This document shows positions 52,582 through 63,927 of a DNA stretch of 64,000 nt, piece after piece; within the stretch, counting starts at the first letter, position 1, and each line of letters starts with the position of its first letter. Below the pieces are notes generated by a model, which worked only from the letters and a program-made list of their open reading frames with translations, did no database searches and was not told the DNA's origin. The stretch comes from Agelas oroides (lineage: Eukaryota > Porifera > Demospongiae > Agelasida > Agelasidae), in NCBI GenBank assembly GCA_949130485.1, contig OX422198.1, positions 7,041,763-7,105,762 of the forward strand, read 5' to 3'. The translations under genes and the position numbers were made by a program.

Positions 52582-55500
52582 ATGGCTGCTCCCCCTGATC
52601 CTCAACCTGTGCAACAGCCGGCCCAGCAGGCACCGCCGCTCTTGCAAGAAGGCTACATCCAGACATGCCAGGGTTATCTGAAGCGCAGGACCAACATCCT
52701 CAAGCGGTGGAAGAAGCAGTGGTTCGGTATCGCACCCGGTGAGTTCCACATAAATTTGAACAGGAGCTTTATCATACAGTGGTGGGCGGAACTACAAATT
52801 TAGATAGCGGCTAAGCTAAGTGGAAGTGCAGAGTAGCGCCGCTGATCCGTAACTAACTACTACCCACAACAAAGGGGGCTACTCTGCTACAACAAAATCT
52901 CTTGCGAATAAACGCTGAGGAAAATAGATCGAGTGTAAGGCCAGACAAACTAGATTTATAGTTTAGCATCAGCGCCCGCTTCATTGGAGGCCCACCTCAT
53001 GCAACTGTTTAATAATTATCGCCTTTCAAGCAATGACACGCCCACTTTTAATGGCCAAAATGCTGTAGACTTGCTGAGCATATATAGTAATGAATAGTGA
53101 ATAATGACACCTGCCCGCACACAAATCAAGTAAGTGCCTGATGCTGAACTATACAGTAATTCCAGAAATTAATGCGGTATTTTATAAATGCGAACATTGC
53201 GAGGCATTTTACACACGCATTGTTTAAAAATGGTATTCATCTGATTCGGTATATATCAGTAGTCTTAATTCTCATTATTTAGATAGCATTATTATGCAAA
53301 ACCCTTACATTTAACCGCACATTAATTTCCGGAATTGCGGTATCTAGTTTGCCTGGCCTAACAGAAGGTGCAAACCTGAAAACTGCTGTGCATGTAGCAG
53401 ACCTGACCCTGTTTGTCACTGAGGTTTTAGCTCAATTGTTGGGATGTACCCCATCATCAGAGTAGTCCCATTTTACGAGTGCAAGTGAGTCTTTTGTGGG
53501 TCAACACACCGGGTCTGACCACACAAGATGTTCTGGATAGCATGAAATGACAGAATTCATGAAAGTGCCTTGGAAATAGAGTAGAGAGAGAGGATTCTGT
53601 TTGTATAGTAATACTAAAGTTTAGCATGCTGCTATAATTAGTTCTTTGCCACAGGGTATACACCTAACCTTCCTGTTTATATAGTCCACCTCCTTTCTAG
53701 CTCGTTATGAAAGTCTTCAAATGTTCCCCTTCACTGTAGGTCCACAAACCCATGAGTTTGTTAAGTACGGCAAAACACGCAAAGCTATACACTCATTCTC
53801 CACTGCACGGCCCGATCTCACTGTTGAGCCACTTAGCAATGACCCCAGGCACAAGGATTTCCTGGCCTTTCGTATCGTCGACAGTGAGACACAGGAAGAA
53901 TTTAGCCGATTTCGTACCTCAGATATTGTTCAAATGCGCAAGTTCATGGCCTCTCTGGGTGGCAAAGGCCTGGGGCTATTTACCAGGAAGACAGATACCG
54001 GTGAAGTTCCAATTGAAGCTACTCACGGGCTTTGGGATGTCATTCACCCCTCAGAAGATGAGCTAGTCCAACGACAGCTAATGTTTGACAACCAGGCAAA
54101 AAAGCAGATTGGACAGGATTCCATTTCACGCCCGCCTGATGCCCCACCTACTTACGCTGAAACAGTTCAGCAGCTACCTGTCGGGTTCTATTTTCCTGAA
54201 GACACTGGAGTGACCCTCTCAGCTGAGGTACGCGCAGAGCTTGCTTTCCCTGGTGTAGCTGTTCCCATGTATGACCCCTCAGCCCCCCCTCCAAAGTCAC
54301 TCAGAAGGCCGTGGCATGATACCTTCCGTCCCCCTCATGGCCCTCCTATTTTCTTCCCAGTAAGCATTGGCTATGGTGCAGAAGTGGGGCTTGAAGCTGG
54401 CCTGCAAGCATTGTGGGATCCGAATGGAAAAACTTATTTCTTTCTTGACCACATCCGCCAGGTCACATTTTATGAAGACCCCCGTCCACCTCTAGAGCCC
54501 CCCCCACTCGTCCAAAAGCAGCAGCATGCTTATGGTGATCGTCGTCGTCAGGCCAACCTCCCTAATGGTTGCTCTGATGCATCAGTCATTGAGTTCACTG
54601 CAAAGCGAGCTCATTCGAAACCTCATGGATTCACTCTCTATGCCTGTGGTGTTCATGGTCAGCACGGAGCTGACGGAGTAACAGGATCAACTGGCTTTAC
54701 TGGATCCGCAGGTCATCCTGGTATTGGTTCTGGGGGATCAGGGGGCAGAGGGGGAAATGGGGGGCCAGGAGGTCCTGGTAGTGATGCTATGAGAGGTGTT
54801 GATGCTACGGAGGCTAGTGATGTAGTGGTTAACATTTGGGGTGATGCTGATGAGCTTCATGTCGATGGCACCAGTATGTTCACTGCACGTCTAGGTGGGG
54901 TGAGGACAGAGGAGGTGTTGTTTGTGACATGTAGGGGTGGAGACGGTGGGTATGGTGGAAGAGGTGGTGATGGTGGTAGGGGAGGGCAGGGTGGGCATGG
55001 TGGATGTGGTGCAACTGGACACCATGGCCATAGTTCAGCTTCTGGTCCGGGTGGCAATGGAGGTCCTGGGGGAAATGGTGGTGATGGTGGTAGCGGTGGG
55101 CCTGGGGGACCTGGTGGAAGGGGAGGAGATGGTGGATTCGCGGGTTACGGTGGTGTGTTTGTCGTCCAGGCTTCTGATCCGAGGTTACTGGTGTTGGTTG
55201 AGGCAGACTGCATGAATGGAGCACCAGGGAGGGGAGGTGATGGAGGTAATGGGGGCTCTGGTGGGTCGGGGGGTAGTGGAGGAAGTGGAGGTGCTGGCGG
55301 GTGGGGTGGTAGCGGAGGGAGCTACAGAGACAGCAATGGGAACTATCACTCCTATCCAAGTGGATGTAGTGGCCCTTCAGGGATCAGTGGAAGCCGTGGT
55401 TATAGTGGGCCAAATGGACCGAATGGAGAGCGAGGTATTGATGGCAGGCCTGCTCCCAATGGCGCTATTCTCTGGGTTGTGAGCTCACCAGATGGTGGAA

Positions 55501-57605
55501 TACTTTACCAGTCAGGTACCCGATATGATGCTGAGGTGACGAATCTCCGGACTGTCTCAGCCATTGATGATGGCATCTTCGAACCCAATGAGCGAATCAT
55601 GGTGTCTGGTGTGGAAGTAGTGAACAGTGGTGGCCTCCCTCTTCCAGACGGTGCATCAGCTTTCATTCCATCCACCAAAACCATCAAATTTGAGCCAATT
55701 CGCTTTGACATGCCAGAAATGGTCCCTACCCAAACTTTCACCATTCCCATCACCTACTACGGGAGAATTTTTGACCAGCCTCCACCCAATGTGCCAGGCC
55801 CGTTTGTCTCTTCAGCCGAGTTTCACCCTCGAATCGAGCACCTAGGGAGGCCATTTGAGAAATCCTTTCTCCACCAGAAGCTTGTGGTGCAGTACCCCGT
55901 CAAGCTGGCTTACCTCAGGTGTGCTGAAAATCTTGGCAGAGGGGAGGTTTCCGTGCTGGAGATTGGTGTTCAAAACATCTCTAGCATGCCATATGGTAGT
56001 TGTCCAGGTTCTGGAGGCAAAGTGGTCCTCCAGATTCACCTTGATGCTCGCCTCCTTCCAGTTGGGTCTGCAAATATTGGCTTTTCTGCTGTACCTTACA
56101 CTATCACTTACGACCCCAACATTCGTGACAGCATGTATATTGAGCTGCACCAGATTCCAGCGAGGGATACTGTCAACGTCCAGGTGACCATCCAGATGGA
56201 AAGCCGTGCAGAGCTGTTTGATCGCTGTCTGTGGCAGGCTGATCTCTACCTCCGGGACAAGCTCATAGAGTACAATCACGAAAAGATCCGGGTGTCTCCA
56301 TTTTACATACCCCGTGATCCTGCTGCAGACGTACTGATGGTTACCGACAGCCATATCACTCGGAAGGAGTTTGTCTTCTGGCAGCGGATCCTGGAGACCA
56401 TGCATGTCACTGTCGACTTCTGGGATACTGTACGCTATGGTGGGTTCTCTGTTGATTCTAGGACAAACACAAGGCACCAGGTCACCTGGGAGGGGCGTTA
56501 CCTTGGGCGGATGATTCTCTATCCCCACTGTGATATTCGTATGGCATTGGGAATTGACATTGTTCGCCATTTCCATGGCCAAAACTATCGTGATGGCCCT
56601 CTTGAAGACCTCAACTCTAGCATGGTCCTCTTCATGCCTGCCACCCAGCCACATCTACCTCAGGCCAGCCCATTCTATGACCGTGGGGATCTAGCTGTTC
56701 TTCGCCACCTTTCGGCTGTTGAGGGCACCTTGGAGATCCCAGAGAATGCCTACTCTGGGCTACACATCTTCCGGCCTGGATCATGTGGAGTGTCAGCACA
56801 GCCCTACTTGAAGTGGGAAAAGAAGTGGCTGAAAAAGCTTGAGAAAGAGGTCCCATCGCAGGCAGCTAATGTTATTGCCCGGCAAGTTGCAATCCAGTCT
56901 GCTGGTACTTTCCGATACTCCTATGGAGCTGTTGATCTTCGACGGTTCCCGTTGCTCCGATCCTGCAAGTTTGTCGTGATGGATGGTGCAGGAGGTAGCT
57001 TAGTGGATATGAGTCTCGATGACATCAACCTCACTCCAAGCTCAACCGAAATCCCACTGGCCAGCAACTTTGGTCAGGTTCTACTAGCTACTTTGTTTGG
57101 CATTCCGTTGCGCTGCAAGCTGGCAATGATCAAAACCCAATCTGAAGAAGCCACTGAAGCACCTCCAGTAAATTTCAGCTTCTACCTCCCGAACGGATTG
57201 GCAATGACAATTCACGAGCTTGTTATGGTGTGCATTGCTGCTGAGATTGCAGACGAGGTGTACAATTGCTCTGGTGCTGCTCGACGAATGAGTGAGTTAG
57301 CTCAAGATGTTCAGAATAACACGGTTGCATACATCAACAATGGGAGGGCGGTGCTACAGGGCACGGAGCTGATCAAGGAAGAAGTAAAGCAGCGAAAGAA
57401 GGTTATCAGCAATCCACAGGTTTCTCGAGCCATCAGTGAAATTAATCGTCACATCAGTCATGTGCAACGTAATCTCCGTCGCGCTGGTGTGGACGCCAAC
57501 AACTTACCACCCCTCGTCAGCCTGAAGTACCTTCACGACCGTTCTCGTGTGCACTGCAGTCACCAGCACAAAGTGAAAGACAAACGCTGGAACCTCGTTA
57601 GCTAG
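52582..57605 (+). CDS. PH-WW-collagen-like protein, 1340 aa
   Basis: Exon 1 is 52582-52738 and exon 2 is a single 3.87-kb block, 53740-57605, joined in phase 1. Residues about 25-145 form a PH domain (GYLKRRTNILKRWKKQWFGI, interrupted by the intron, then FLAFRIVDSETQEEFSRFR). A Pro-rich linker with PPDAPPTYAE follows. A WW-like domain ends DPNGKTYFFLDH...FYEDPRPP, with the second Trp replaced by Phe. Residues about 370-620 are three glycine-rich blocks of Gly-x-x and GGxGG repeats separated by beta-rich pieces. The C-terminal 720 residues are globular without a recognised name, with a helical end. There is no signal peptide, so the collagen-like part is probably intracellular. The role may be a membrane-linked scaffold. 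Confidence 0.75.
52935..53362. mobile_element. MITE with GGCCAGGCAAACTAGA inverted ends
   Basis: TAAGGCCAGACAAACTAGA at the left pairs with TCTAGTTTGCCTGGCCTAA at the right, 428 bp, in the only intron of the PH-WW gene. AT-rich interior with no coding remnant. Confidence 0.55.
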
Positions 57606-57950
57606 ATGGTTAAAATTTGTAGCCATTAACTTTGCACGATTGACTATACTAGTTACCCTTATATTTTATCCCCTCTCACAGTTTGACATTGCTATATAAC
57701 GTATTTGGGTTATTTTGAGAGCTTATACTAGTAGAGTTTATATAACACATTTGGGTTACACTGTTATTTCGCCGATTATGTAATAATATTATAATGGAGT
57801 TTGGGAGTTCTATTTGCTATGTTCAAATGTGTAATGAGTTAAGAGCCTTCGTGCAGTTTTTCCAATGAAGTAGTGACCACTGGAATACAGAACTTAAAAG
57901 TACACTTGTGCATGCTCTCGCGGCCAGACACCATGGTGCAGAGCGTATCA

Positions 57951-58134
57951 CAGGTTTCGCGAGTCATCAGTGAAATTAATTGTCACATTGGTCACGTACA
58001 ATGCAACCTTTGTTGTGCTGGTTTGGAGTCAAACAAGTTACCACCCTGTCAGCCTGAAGTACCTTCACAACCCCTCTTGTGTGCACTGCAGCCGCCAGCA
58101 CAAAGTGAAAGACAAGCGCCAGAACCTTAGCTGA
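57951..58134 (+). pseudogene. Broken tandem copy of the PH-WW gene's 3' end
   Basis: The sequence parallels 57417-57605 base for base with about 80% identity: SRVISEINCHIGHVQCNL against SRAISEINRHISHVQRNL. A deletion at the PPL position (CCACCCTGTCAGC for CCACCCCTCGTCAGC) shifts the frame, and a second small loss occurs before the stop. The intervening 57700-57760 also holds a short internal duplicate (TATATAAC..ATTTGGGTTA). It is a partial gene duplication without promoter or start. Confidence 0.85.
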
Positions 58135-58457
58135 AACCTTTTTCAAGACAGTGAAGCTAACTCTGGAGAACCCGCGAAAGCGATCTCCATCTCTGTAACA
58201 GAACTGTTCACAGTCTTAACCCCAAGAGAATGGGATTTGGACTAACGTAAACTCTTTAACTGGATGGTAATAAGAACAGTATGCTAATTCCAAACTGTAG
58301 CCATAGTATAAACGACTTTACACTTTAATTGATCTCACACAGGGTTGAACATTTGATTCATGTAATTATACAAAAGAATTACAGCTGTCTTTTTCATTCC
58401 ACGTGTTAATACAAAACTCGTCTCTACCAGTTGGTACTATTACTGCTACAACTGGTT

Positions 58458-60874
58458 CTATTTCGGGTACCCATGCGCCTCCTTATGGGTCTTGAGTGCA
58501 GTTGCATACCAAGACAATTCCTTGATCATTCTTTCGGCGCTACGCTCTATGCGCTCCTCAGTTGTGGTCCCATCTTCTGTCAGTGTGTTTTGAATTTTGG
58601 GGATTGTCAACAAAGACCCGATACTCGGAGTTCCAAGTTCCCCAAGGAGTGTCCGAGCTTGTGTTGATGCCCGCACTCCGGCGTAGGAACCAGCAGAGTA
58701 GCACACGATGCCGGAGGGACGATACTGATAACTAGAAGGTGAGAAGTGATCAAGCAGATTGGTAAGAGCAGGCGGCAAGCAATTGTTGTACTCGGCCGTG
58801 ACAACAACATAGGCGTCTGCAGCCTCAATGATTTTTCCCGTGTCTCGCAGAAGCTGCGGGGCCTCGGATTGGTCTTTGTAGAAGTGCAAGGGCTTCTTTA
58901 GTAGTGGGAAGTTGAGCACGTCAGGGTCTGGTGAAACAAAGATTCAAATTACTCTTGGGACTATCGCTAAGAACTTTCTTCTCCATCGGATAGTCTCGCC
59001 GGCCAGACTCTCTGAGGAGAGAGCCTGGGAACGAGGCTAACTCTCATGCAGGGAGGAGAGTCTGGTCAAATTCCCAATAGTTTTTTGTGTTGTATATTCA
59101 ACAGTATGGACCTAATGAAGTAGGTGTGAACATAACGTGTTCTGGACTTCTGTTACAACGCCACATGCTCTAAGCTATGTGCCAAAAAAGGCAACTGCGC
59201 ACCTCCGTTCTTCAGTAACCCAATTAACACGCCAAGAAATTCTGTTAGGCATGAGACAACGATGGGAATTTGACCAGACTCTCTCCTCTCCACGTAAGAG
59301 TCTGACCCGCAAGACTATCCATCAGACTAGCCTCGTCCCCAGGCCACACCCGAAAAATCGGGAAAGGGGCCTGGTGTCACTTGCAAAAATTCCCATATGT
59401 GCTGGGTCAGCATATTATGTAACAATTACATGCCTTACGTAATCACGTGGTAGCCAGCTACTGTTGACGATGGCATTACAGAGTAGATGAACAGATCTTG
59501 CTACGGAGCGACTACAGACAAATCCTGTGAGGCAAGAGTAGTAGCCTAGCAAGTGTAGCTACGCTCTAAGTTTCTGAAATTCGAGGTTTATGAAAAAGTC
59601 TGCTAGTCTCGTTCCCATTTTCAAATGGTCTTGGGATGAGTCTACTACTTTCACATGTCAAGAATTTAGTAATTGGTAATGGACGAACGTGATTCCTCTA
59701 CTCCAAATGAAGACTGCTGACACAGCACATACGGGGATTTTTGCAAGTGACACCAGGCCCTTTTCCCGGTTTTTGGGCGGGGCCTGGGGGTGAGGCTACC
59801 ATCAGACCACTGCATGGTTCATGTAAATGGAGGCTAGTACCAGGTGCATGCTAGCTGCATTCATTATCAAGTTAGATCCAGTACCCAGTACTGCAAGTAA
59901 GGCGAGGAGGTTTTACAGCGGTCAAGTTTAGTGATCTTAGCAACAGTAGCCTAAGGCCAAAATTGAATTAGCTGATTGTAAAACTTTTGGTGTTAAGTGG
60001 CTAGAAAACCCACATAAAAAGACTTCCCCATTAGGGCTTCCTCAGCTTTGCTTGTTGCAAAGATAACTAAAACTGACTGTAGACCCCTTTCTGGGCCCTT
60101 AGGAGGAGAGAGAGCCTTGGGAGAAGGGACAGAAAGACTTACAGTCTCACAAGCCAGACACACTTCCTTGCAGAAGTGGGTCTGGCTTTCAAGACTAGGA
60201 AGGCATGAATACTCAGCTGCAAAACTATGGAACTCCCTCCCGCCTAGCAGTAGAACTCTACAGACACCTGGACCGTTTATAAAAGCATGTAAGATTGCAC
60301 TGAACAGAGGATAGTTGGTCGCATTTGCTTCCCCCTTTTTTTATTTTCTGATTCTCTTTATATGTTTTATTCACCTTCATTTTGCTGTTCTTAATTTTGT
60401 CTATACCTACTGCTACCTTGTAATGTTTTGTCTTACGTATTACAATAATGCAGGGCCTTCCTGAAAATCAGCTACAGAGCTGAGGAAAACACCCTGTAAC
60501 AAAATATGAATTTTATCTATCTATCTATAAGGCATGGGACAAACTTAACACCCAACTTTATTGGGTGAGAAATTTTGCAGCTATTGCCTAAATCCCACGG
60601 CCACACTTTACAACTGAGGAATGTGATTAATTTTGGGTGGAGCAGCAAAATACTAAAATGACTGCATACATTGTATCAGTACCGCTTCATTGCACGCAAC
60701 ATCGCGAGGTTGGTAGGACAACCAACACTTACCAAGCAGGGTGACATCGTGGCCTTTCTCGCTCAGCTTCTTCACCAAAAACTTGGCTGCCCGCGACCCG
60801 TAATTGTTCTCACGCACGGTGCCTAAGAACACCACCACCTTCAGCGCGGAGCTAGCAGCTTCCTTTCCAGCCAT
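58458..60874 (-). CDS. NADPH-dependent FMN reductase-like flavoprotein, 203 aa
   Basis: Exons 60733-60874 and 58458-58927 join in phase 1. The N-terminal strand-loop VVVFLGTVRENNYGSRAAKF is the flavin-phosphate binding loop of the flavodoxin-like NADPH-dependent FMN reductase family. The middle has ADAYVVVTAEYNNCLPPALTN, where the family usually has a (P/A)EYN motif, and GIVCYSAGSYAGVRA. The length suits the family (about 180-210 aa). It should reduce FMN or quinones with NAD(P)H in the cytosol. The intron of about 1.8 kb has taken up at least three mobile elements and a LINE tail. The gene is convergent with the PH-WW gene. Confidence 0.85.
58991..59317. mobile_element. TAGYCTCG-family element, 327 bp
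   Basis: TAGTCTCGCCGGCCAGACTC ... GAGTCTGACCCGCAAGACTA. The flanks TCCATCGGA (58982-58990) and TCCATCAGA (59318-59326) match at 8 of 9. The interior includes a one-sided end of another copy (GAGCCTGGGAACGAGGCTA). Confidence 0.8.
59328..59797. mobile_element. TAGYCTCG-family element, 470 bp
   Basis: TAGCCTCGTCCCCAGGCCAC ... GGCCTGGGGGTGAGGCTA, with long arms including GTGTCACTTGCAAAAATTCCC. A perfect 9-bp duplication, CCATCAGAC, lies at 59319-59327 and 59798-59806. Its left duplication overlaps the right duplication of the preceding element, so two elements landed at practically the same target. Confidence 0.9.
60025..60535 (+). mobile_element. Truncated LINE 3' end with (TCTA) tail
   Basis: After a fold-back element at 60142-60197, the plus strand reads HEYSAAKLWNSLPPSSRTL and FIKACKIAL, the typical C-terminal end of CR1/jockey-like reverse-transcriptase ORFs. 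This is followed by untranslated sequence and a terminal TATCTATCTATCTATA microsatellite. Only the last few hundred bases of the LINE remain. Confidence 0.65.
60142..60197. mobile_element. TAGYCTCG-family hairpin inside the LINE remnant
   Basis: CAGTCTCACAAGCCAGACAC ... GTCTGGCTTTCAAGACTA. It interrupts the LINE-derived reading. No matching duplication. Confidence 0.65.
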
Positions 60875-61323
60875 TTTTCGAGTTGCACGCAGTCCTCAGA
60901 ATTCAGAAAAGCAGCAATTTGAGCAAACTTTGGAAATTTTTATATATGCTGCGTTCCAGGCTTCCCGCAGGCCGCACTGCAGTCAATCAACACTATTTGC
61001 CGGAAGCAGGTCATGCTGGAATTAAGTTGTGAACCATGTAAGTGCTGGATGTAGCTTGTCAGCACTAATTTGCAGTGGACACAAAATGGGAAAAACAAAA
61101 ACTCTTTGCCTCTTCATATTCACTTCCTGGTGCCCAGTGGCACAGACTAGGCACACTCCCAGACATGGCCATGCAATTTACCACCTAGTCTCACAGGCCA
61201 GACTCTCCCCGCATGAGAGTCTGGCCCCACGAGACTACTTACCACCCAACTTACTGATGTACAGTGTATGTCTTTCATGTGCACATGTGTGTATGTATAT
61301 CGAACATGACATTATTATCAAAT
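60875..61323. other. Intergenic with one fold-back element
   Basis: Between the FMN reductase start and the MTMR-like stop. Apart from the element at 61186-61237 nothing was recognised. Confidence 0.45.
61186..61237. mobile_element. TAGYCTCG-family hairpin, 52 bp
   Basis: TAGTCTCACAGGCCAGACTC ... GAGTCTGGCCCCACGAGACTA. The flanks TTTACCACC (61177-61185) and CTTACCACC (61238-61246) match at 8 of 9. Confidence 0.82.
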
Positions 61324-62901
61324 TTACAATTCTGTAAGTTCGTTTAATGATTCCTCAAGTACACCACTGTCCTTTTTATTGACAACTTTCCCAAGAGGTG
61401 GTGTATGGCTGTTGTCCATGTTGGGAGCACTCCGCCATCGCAAAGCAAGGCGTGAAGGGCTCGTTGGGTCCTCTTTGGTCACCCGTAATCTTGTCTTTGT
61501 GACAGGGCTCCTACCTCCTGATCCCGGTGTTGCAGAATTTCGTGGGGAGGAGCTAGATAGTTGCTTTGGGCGCTGTGCCTTATTGTCTTCTAACTCACTG
61601 CTGTAAAGAGCATCGGTAAACTGGGCCAGTGAGCTCAACTGAGTTGGAAGGGATCTTTTGCTCACCTGACGATAAAAAATATCGCTTTGTTCACAATTAG
61701 CATTACCATTTCCCTCCCCTTCTTCCTCTTCGTATGTTACAAGGACGGCTGACAGACGGGGTCTGAACGGGACATTGGAATCAACAGAAAGCTTTCTCTC
61801 TATTCGTATTTCCTCCTCCCTAGCCACCAAGACGTCTCCAATGAAACTGGTAAGATCACTCGTAAAGGACCCCACGCTCAACTCCAGCTCATTCAGTTCC
61901 TCTTTAAGTTTTTGTACGTCTCTCACGAGCCGACTCTCCAGTCCTTGCACAACCAGACGATGATGCCTCTGGTCCATCAGCTGTGGAATGTAGCGGAGGA
62001 AAAAACCCTCCCACAGCCTCATGCTGCACATGGACGTCTCTGGCATCAGAAACCCCAGTTCCTTGGAGCTCGGGTCATCCTTAGACTGCAGCAACAAAGA
62101 GTTTCTGTACAGCCCGTAGCTACCTCCCACGCTCAATTTTGGAGGCGTGTCTTTCAAAACATTGTTGAAATGTTCCGAATCGAGTGGGAGTGCACCTGTT
62201 GTGCAGTAATCATCACCACTGCCAAAAATGTAATAAAGAGGATTTAGACACTCTTCGTTTTCTTCCTTGCTGAACGACTCCCTCCACCTGCCCCAAGCAG
62301 AGAGCAGCGGCCCTTCGTGGTTGTCAGAGAACACCATTGATTCATCCCCAATGCCAAAGAAGCTAACTCGCTTGCTGTGCAATGAAGCCTGCATCCGTCG
62401 CTTGGCAGAGTCAAAGACAAATGTGCCATAGAGGCAGCTGTGTATTACCTCGTAGAGATGAAGGAGATAGAACTCGGAAAACTCAAAGGCAGAGGGAAAC
62501 TGACGTGACAGCTGCCAAACACAATCAAGGAAAATGAGAAATACCGGAGCCTGTAGGAGGGAGGTGGAGAGGGTGGGAGGGAGGGAGGGAGGGAGGGAGG
62601 GAGGGAGGAGAGGGAGGGAGGGAGGGAGGGAGGGAGGGAGGAGAGGGAGGGAGGGAGGGAGGGAGGGAAGATGGGAAGATGGGAAGGAGGGAGGGAGGAA
62701 GGGAGGAAAGTGAGAGAGGCAGTTCCATAAAATTTGCTGCTTCTTGTTGAAAGAGGCATGTGTGTGTGTCTGAGTAAATTCATGACACAGTGGAAATGCC
62801 AAAGAGAAGAATTACAAGTTGTAAGGACCAATCCTACATTCCAGCAGGTTGGGTGTGGTGCAGTAATTGAAATACTTATCAGCAAAAGTTGCAAAGAAGC
62901 A

Positions 62902-62944
<43 letters not shown>

Positions 62945-63927
62945 CACACCACACACACACACACACGCACACCACACACACGCACACCACACACACGCGC
63001 ACGCACACCACACACACACACGCGCACACACACCACACACACACACGCACACACACACCACACACACACACACACACACATGCACACTACACACCTCCTG
63101 TAGTTGCTCCTCACTCCCGTAGGTGAGAGAGTCTATGATGAAGCCGTGCCGTGTCATGAAGGGGTGTCCCATGGCCACCCACTCCTTCTGTATCAGCGCC
63201 TCAAAGCCAGGAATGGAACGAAAGTGTGCATCAGCCATCAGCTGTACCAGGGAGGAGATTACACAGCTCAAGTCTCGACCATCGTTCTCTGGGTGAGCGT
63301 GTGTGCATGTGTGTGGGTGAGTGTGGTGTGTGTGGGTAGCGTGGTGTGTGTGCATGTGTGTGGGTGAGTGTGGTGTGTGTGCATGTGTGTGGGTGAGTGT
63401 GGTGTGTGTGTATGTGTGTATGATGTGGTATGTGTGCATATGTGTGTGTGAGTGTGGTGTGTATGCATGTGTGTGGTGTGTGGTGTGTGGGTGAGTGTGG
63501 TGTGTTTGTGTATGATGTGGTACGTGTGCATATGTGTGGGTGAGTGTGGTGTGTATGCATGTGATTTGTGTGGGTAAGTGTGGTACAGGATGTATGCGTG
63601 CACATCTGCATGTATTTCCAAATACCAAGCACTGGTGCCTATTATCCCAATTTTACGGTACCCCATTGAAGAAAAGTACATTCACTACCTTTCAATTTCA
63701 CAAATCAGTATTCATCTTCTTATCTGGTCCTCATCCCTCTCCCCACACTCCCTCCCACCACACACATCTTCACTCACCAAGTAGCATGGCACATCTCCTC
63801 TTCACAAAGATGGTAGATGTGACTTCCTTGGCAAGCAGGAGGCATGAACGAACAAGCGCCAGCCACCCCGAGGATTCCAGAGCAGGCAGCCAGTGACGGT
63901 CCAGAGATAAAAGTTCTGACAGTGTCA
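61324..63927 (-). CDS. MTMR10/11/12-like catalytically dead myotubularin, 3' exons (continues beyond window)
   Basis: Three exons are visible and join in phase: 63778-63927, 63095-63288, 61324-62550. The 5' part lies to the right of the window. Family landmarks are [58 protein letters not shown] and [29 protein letters not shown]. In active myotubularins the P-loop is HCSDGWDRT. Here the equivalent LLGENDGRD, formed across an intron, lacks the catalytic Cys, so it is a pseudophosphatase as in MTMR10-12. These act as regulatory partners of active phosphoinositide 3-phosphatases. The last exon also encodes a coiled coil (about [19 protein letters not shown]) and a Ser-rich tail ending ESLNELTEL. 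Confidence 0.85.
62560..62712. repeat. (GGGA)n tract
   Basis: Sense-strand (CCCT)n immediately upstream of the acceptor of the last MTMR-like exon, acting as its polypyrimidine tract. Confidence 0.92.
62899..63085. repeat. Imperfect (AC)n microsatellite
   Basis: AC repeats with CACGCACACC interruptions. On the sense strand it is (GT)n and starts about 10 bases after the donor at 63095. Confidence 0.95.
63290..63580. repeat. GTGTG(G/A)GTGAGTGTGGTGTGT minisatellite
   Basis: Imperfect repeats of 24-40 bases, including GTGTGCATGTGTGTGGGTGA, fill the intron directly upstream (sense strand) of the exon carrying [10 protein letters not shown]. Open frames here are artefacts. Confidence 0.9.

Noticed and set aside
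55842..56654. 270-codon minus-strand frame
   Set aside because: Antisense shadow of the PH-WW gene, caused by codon bias.
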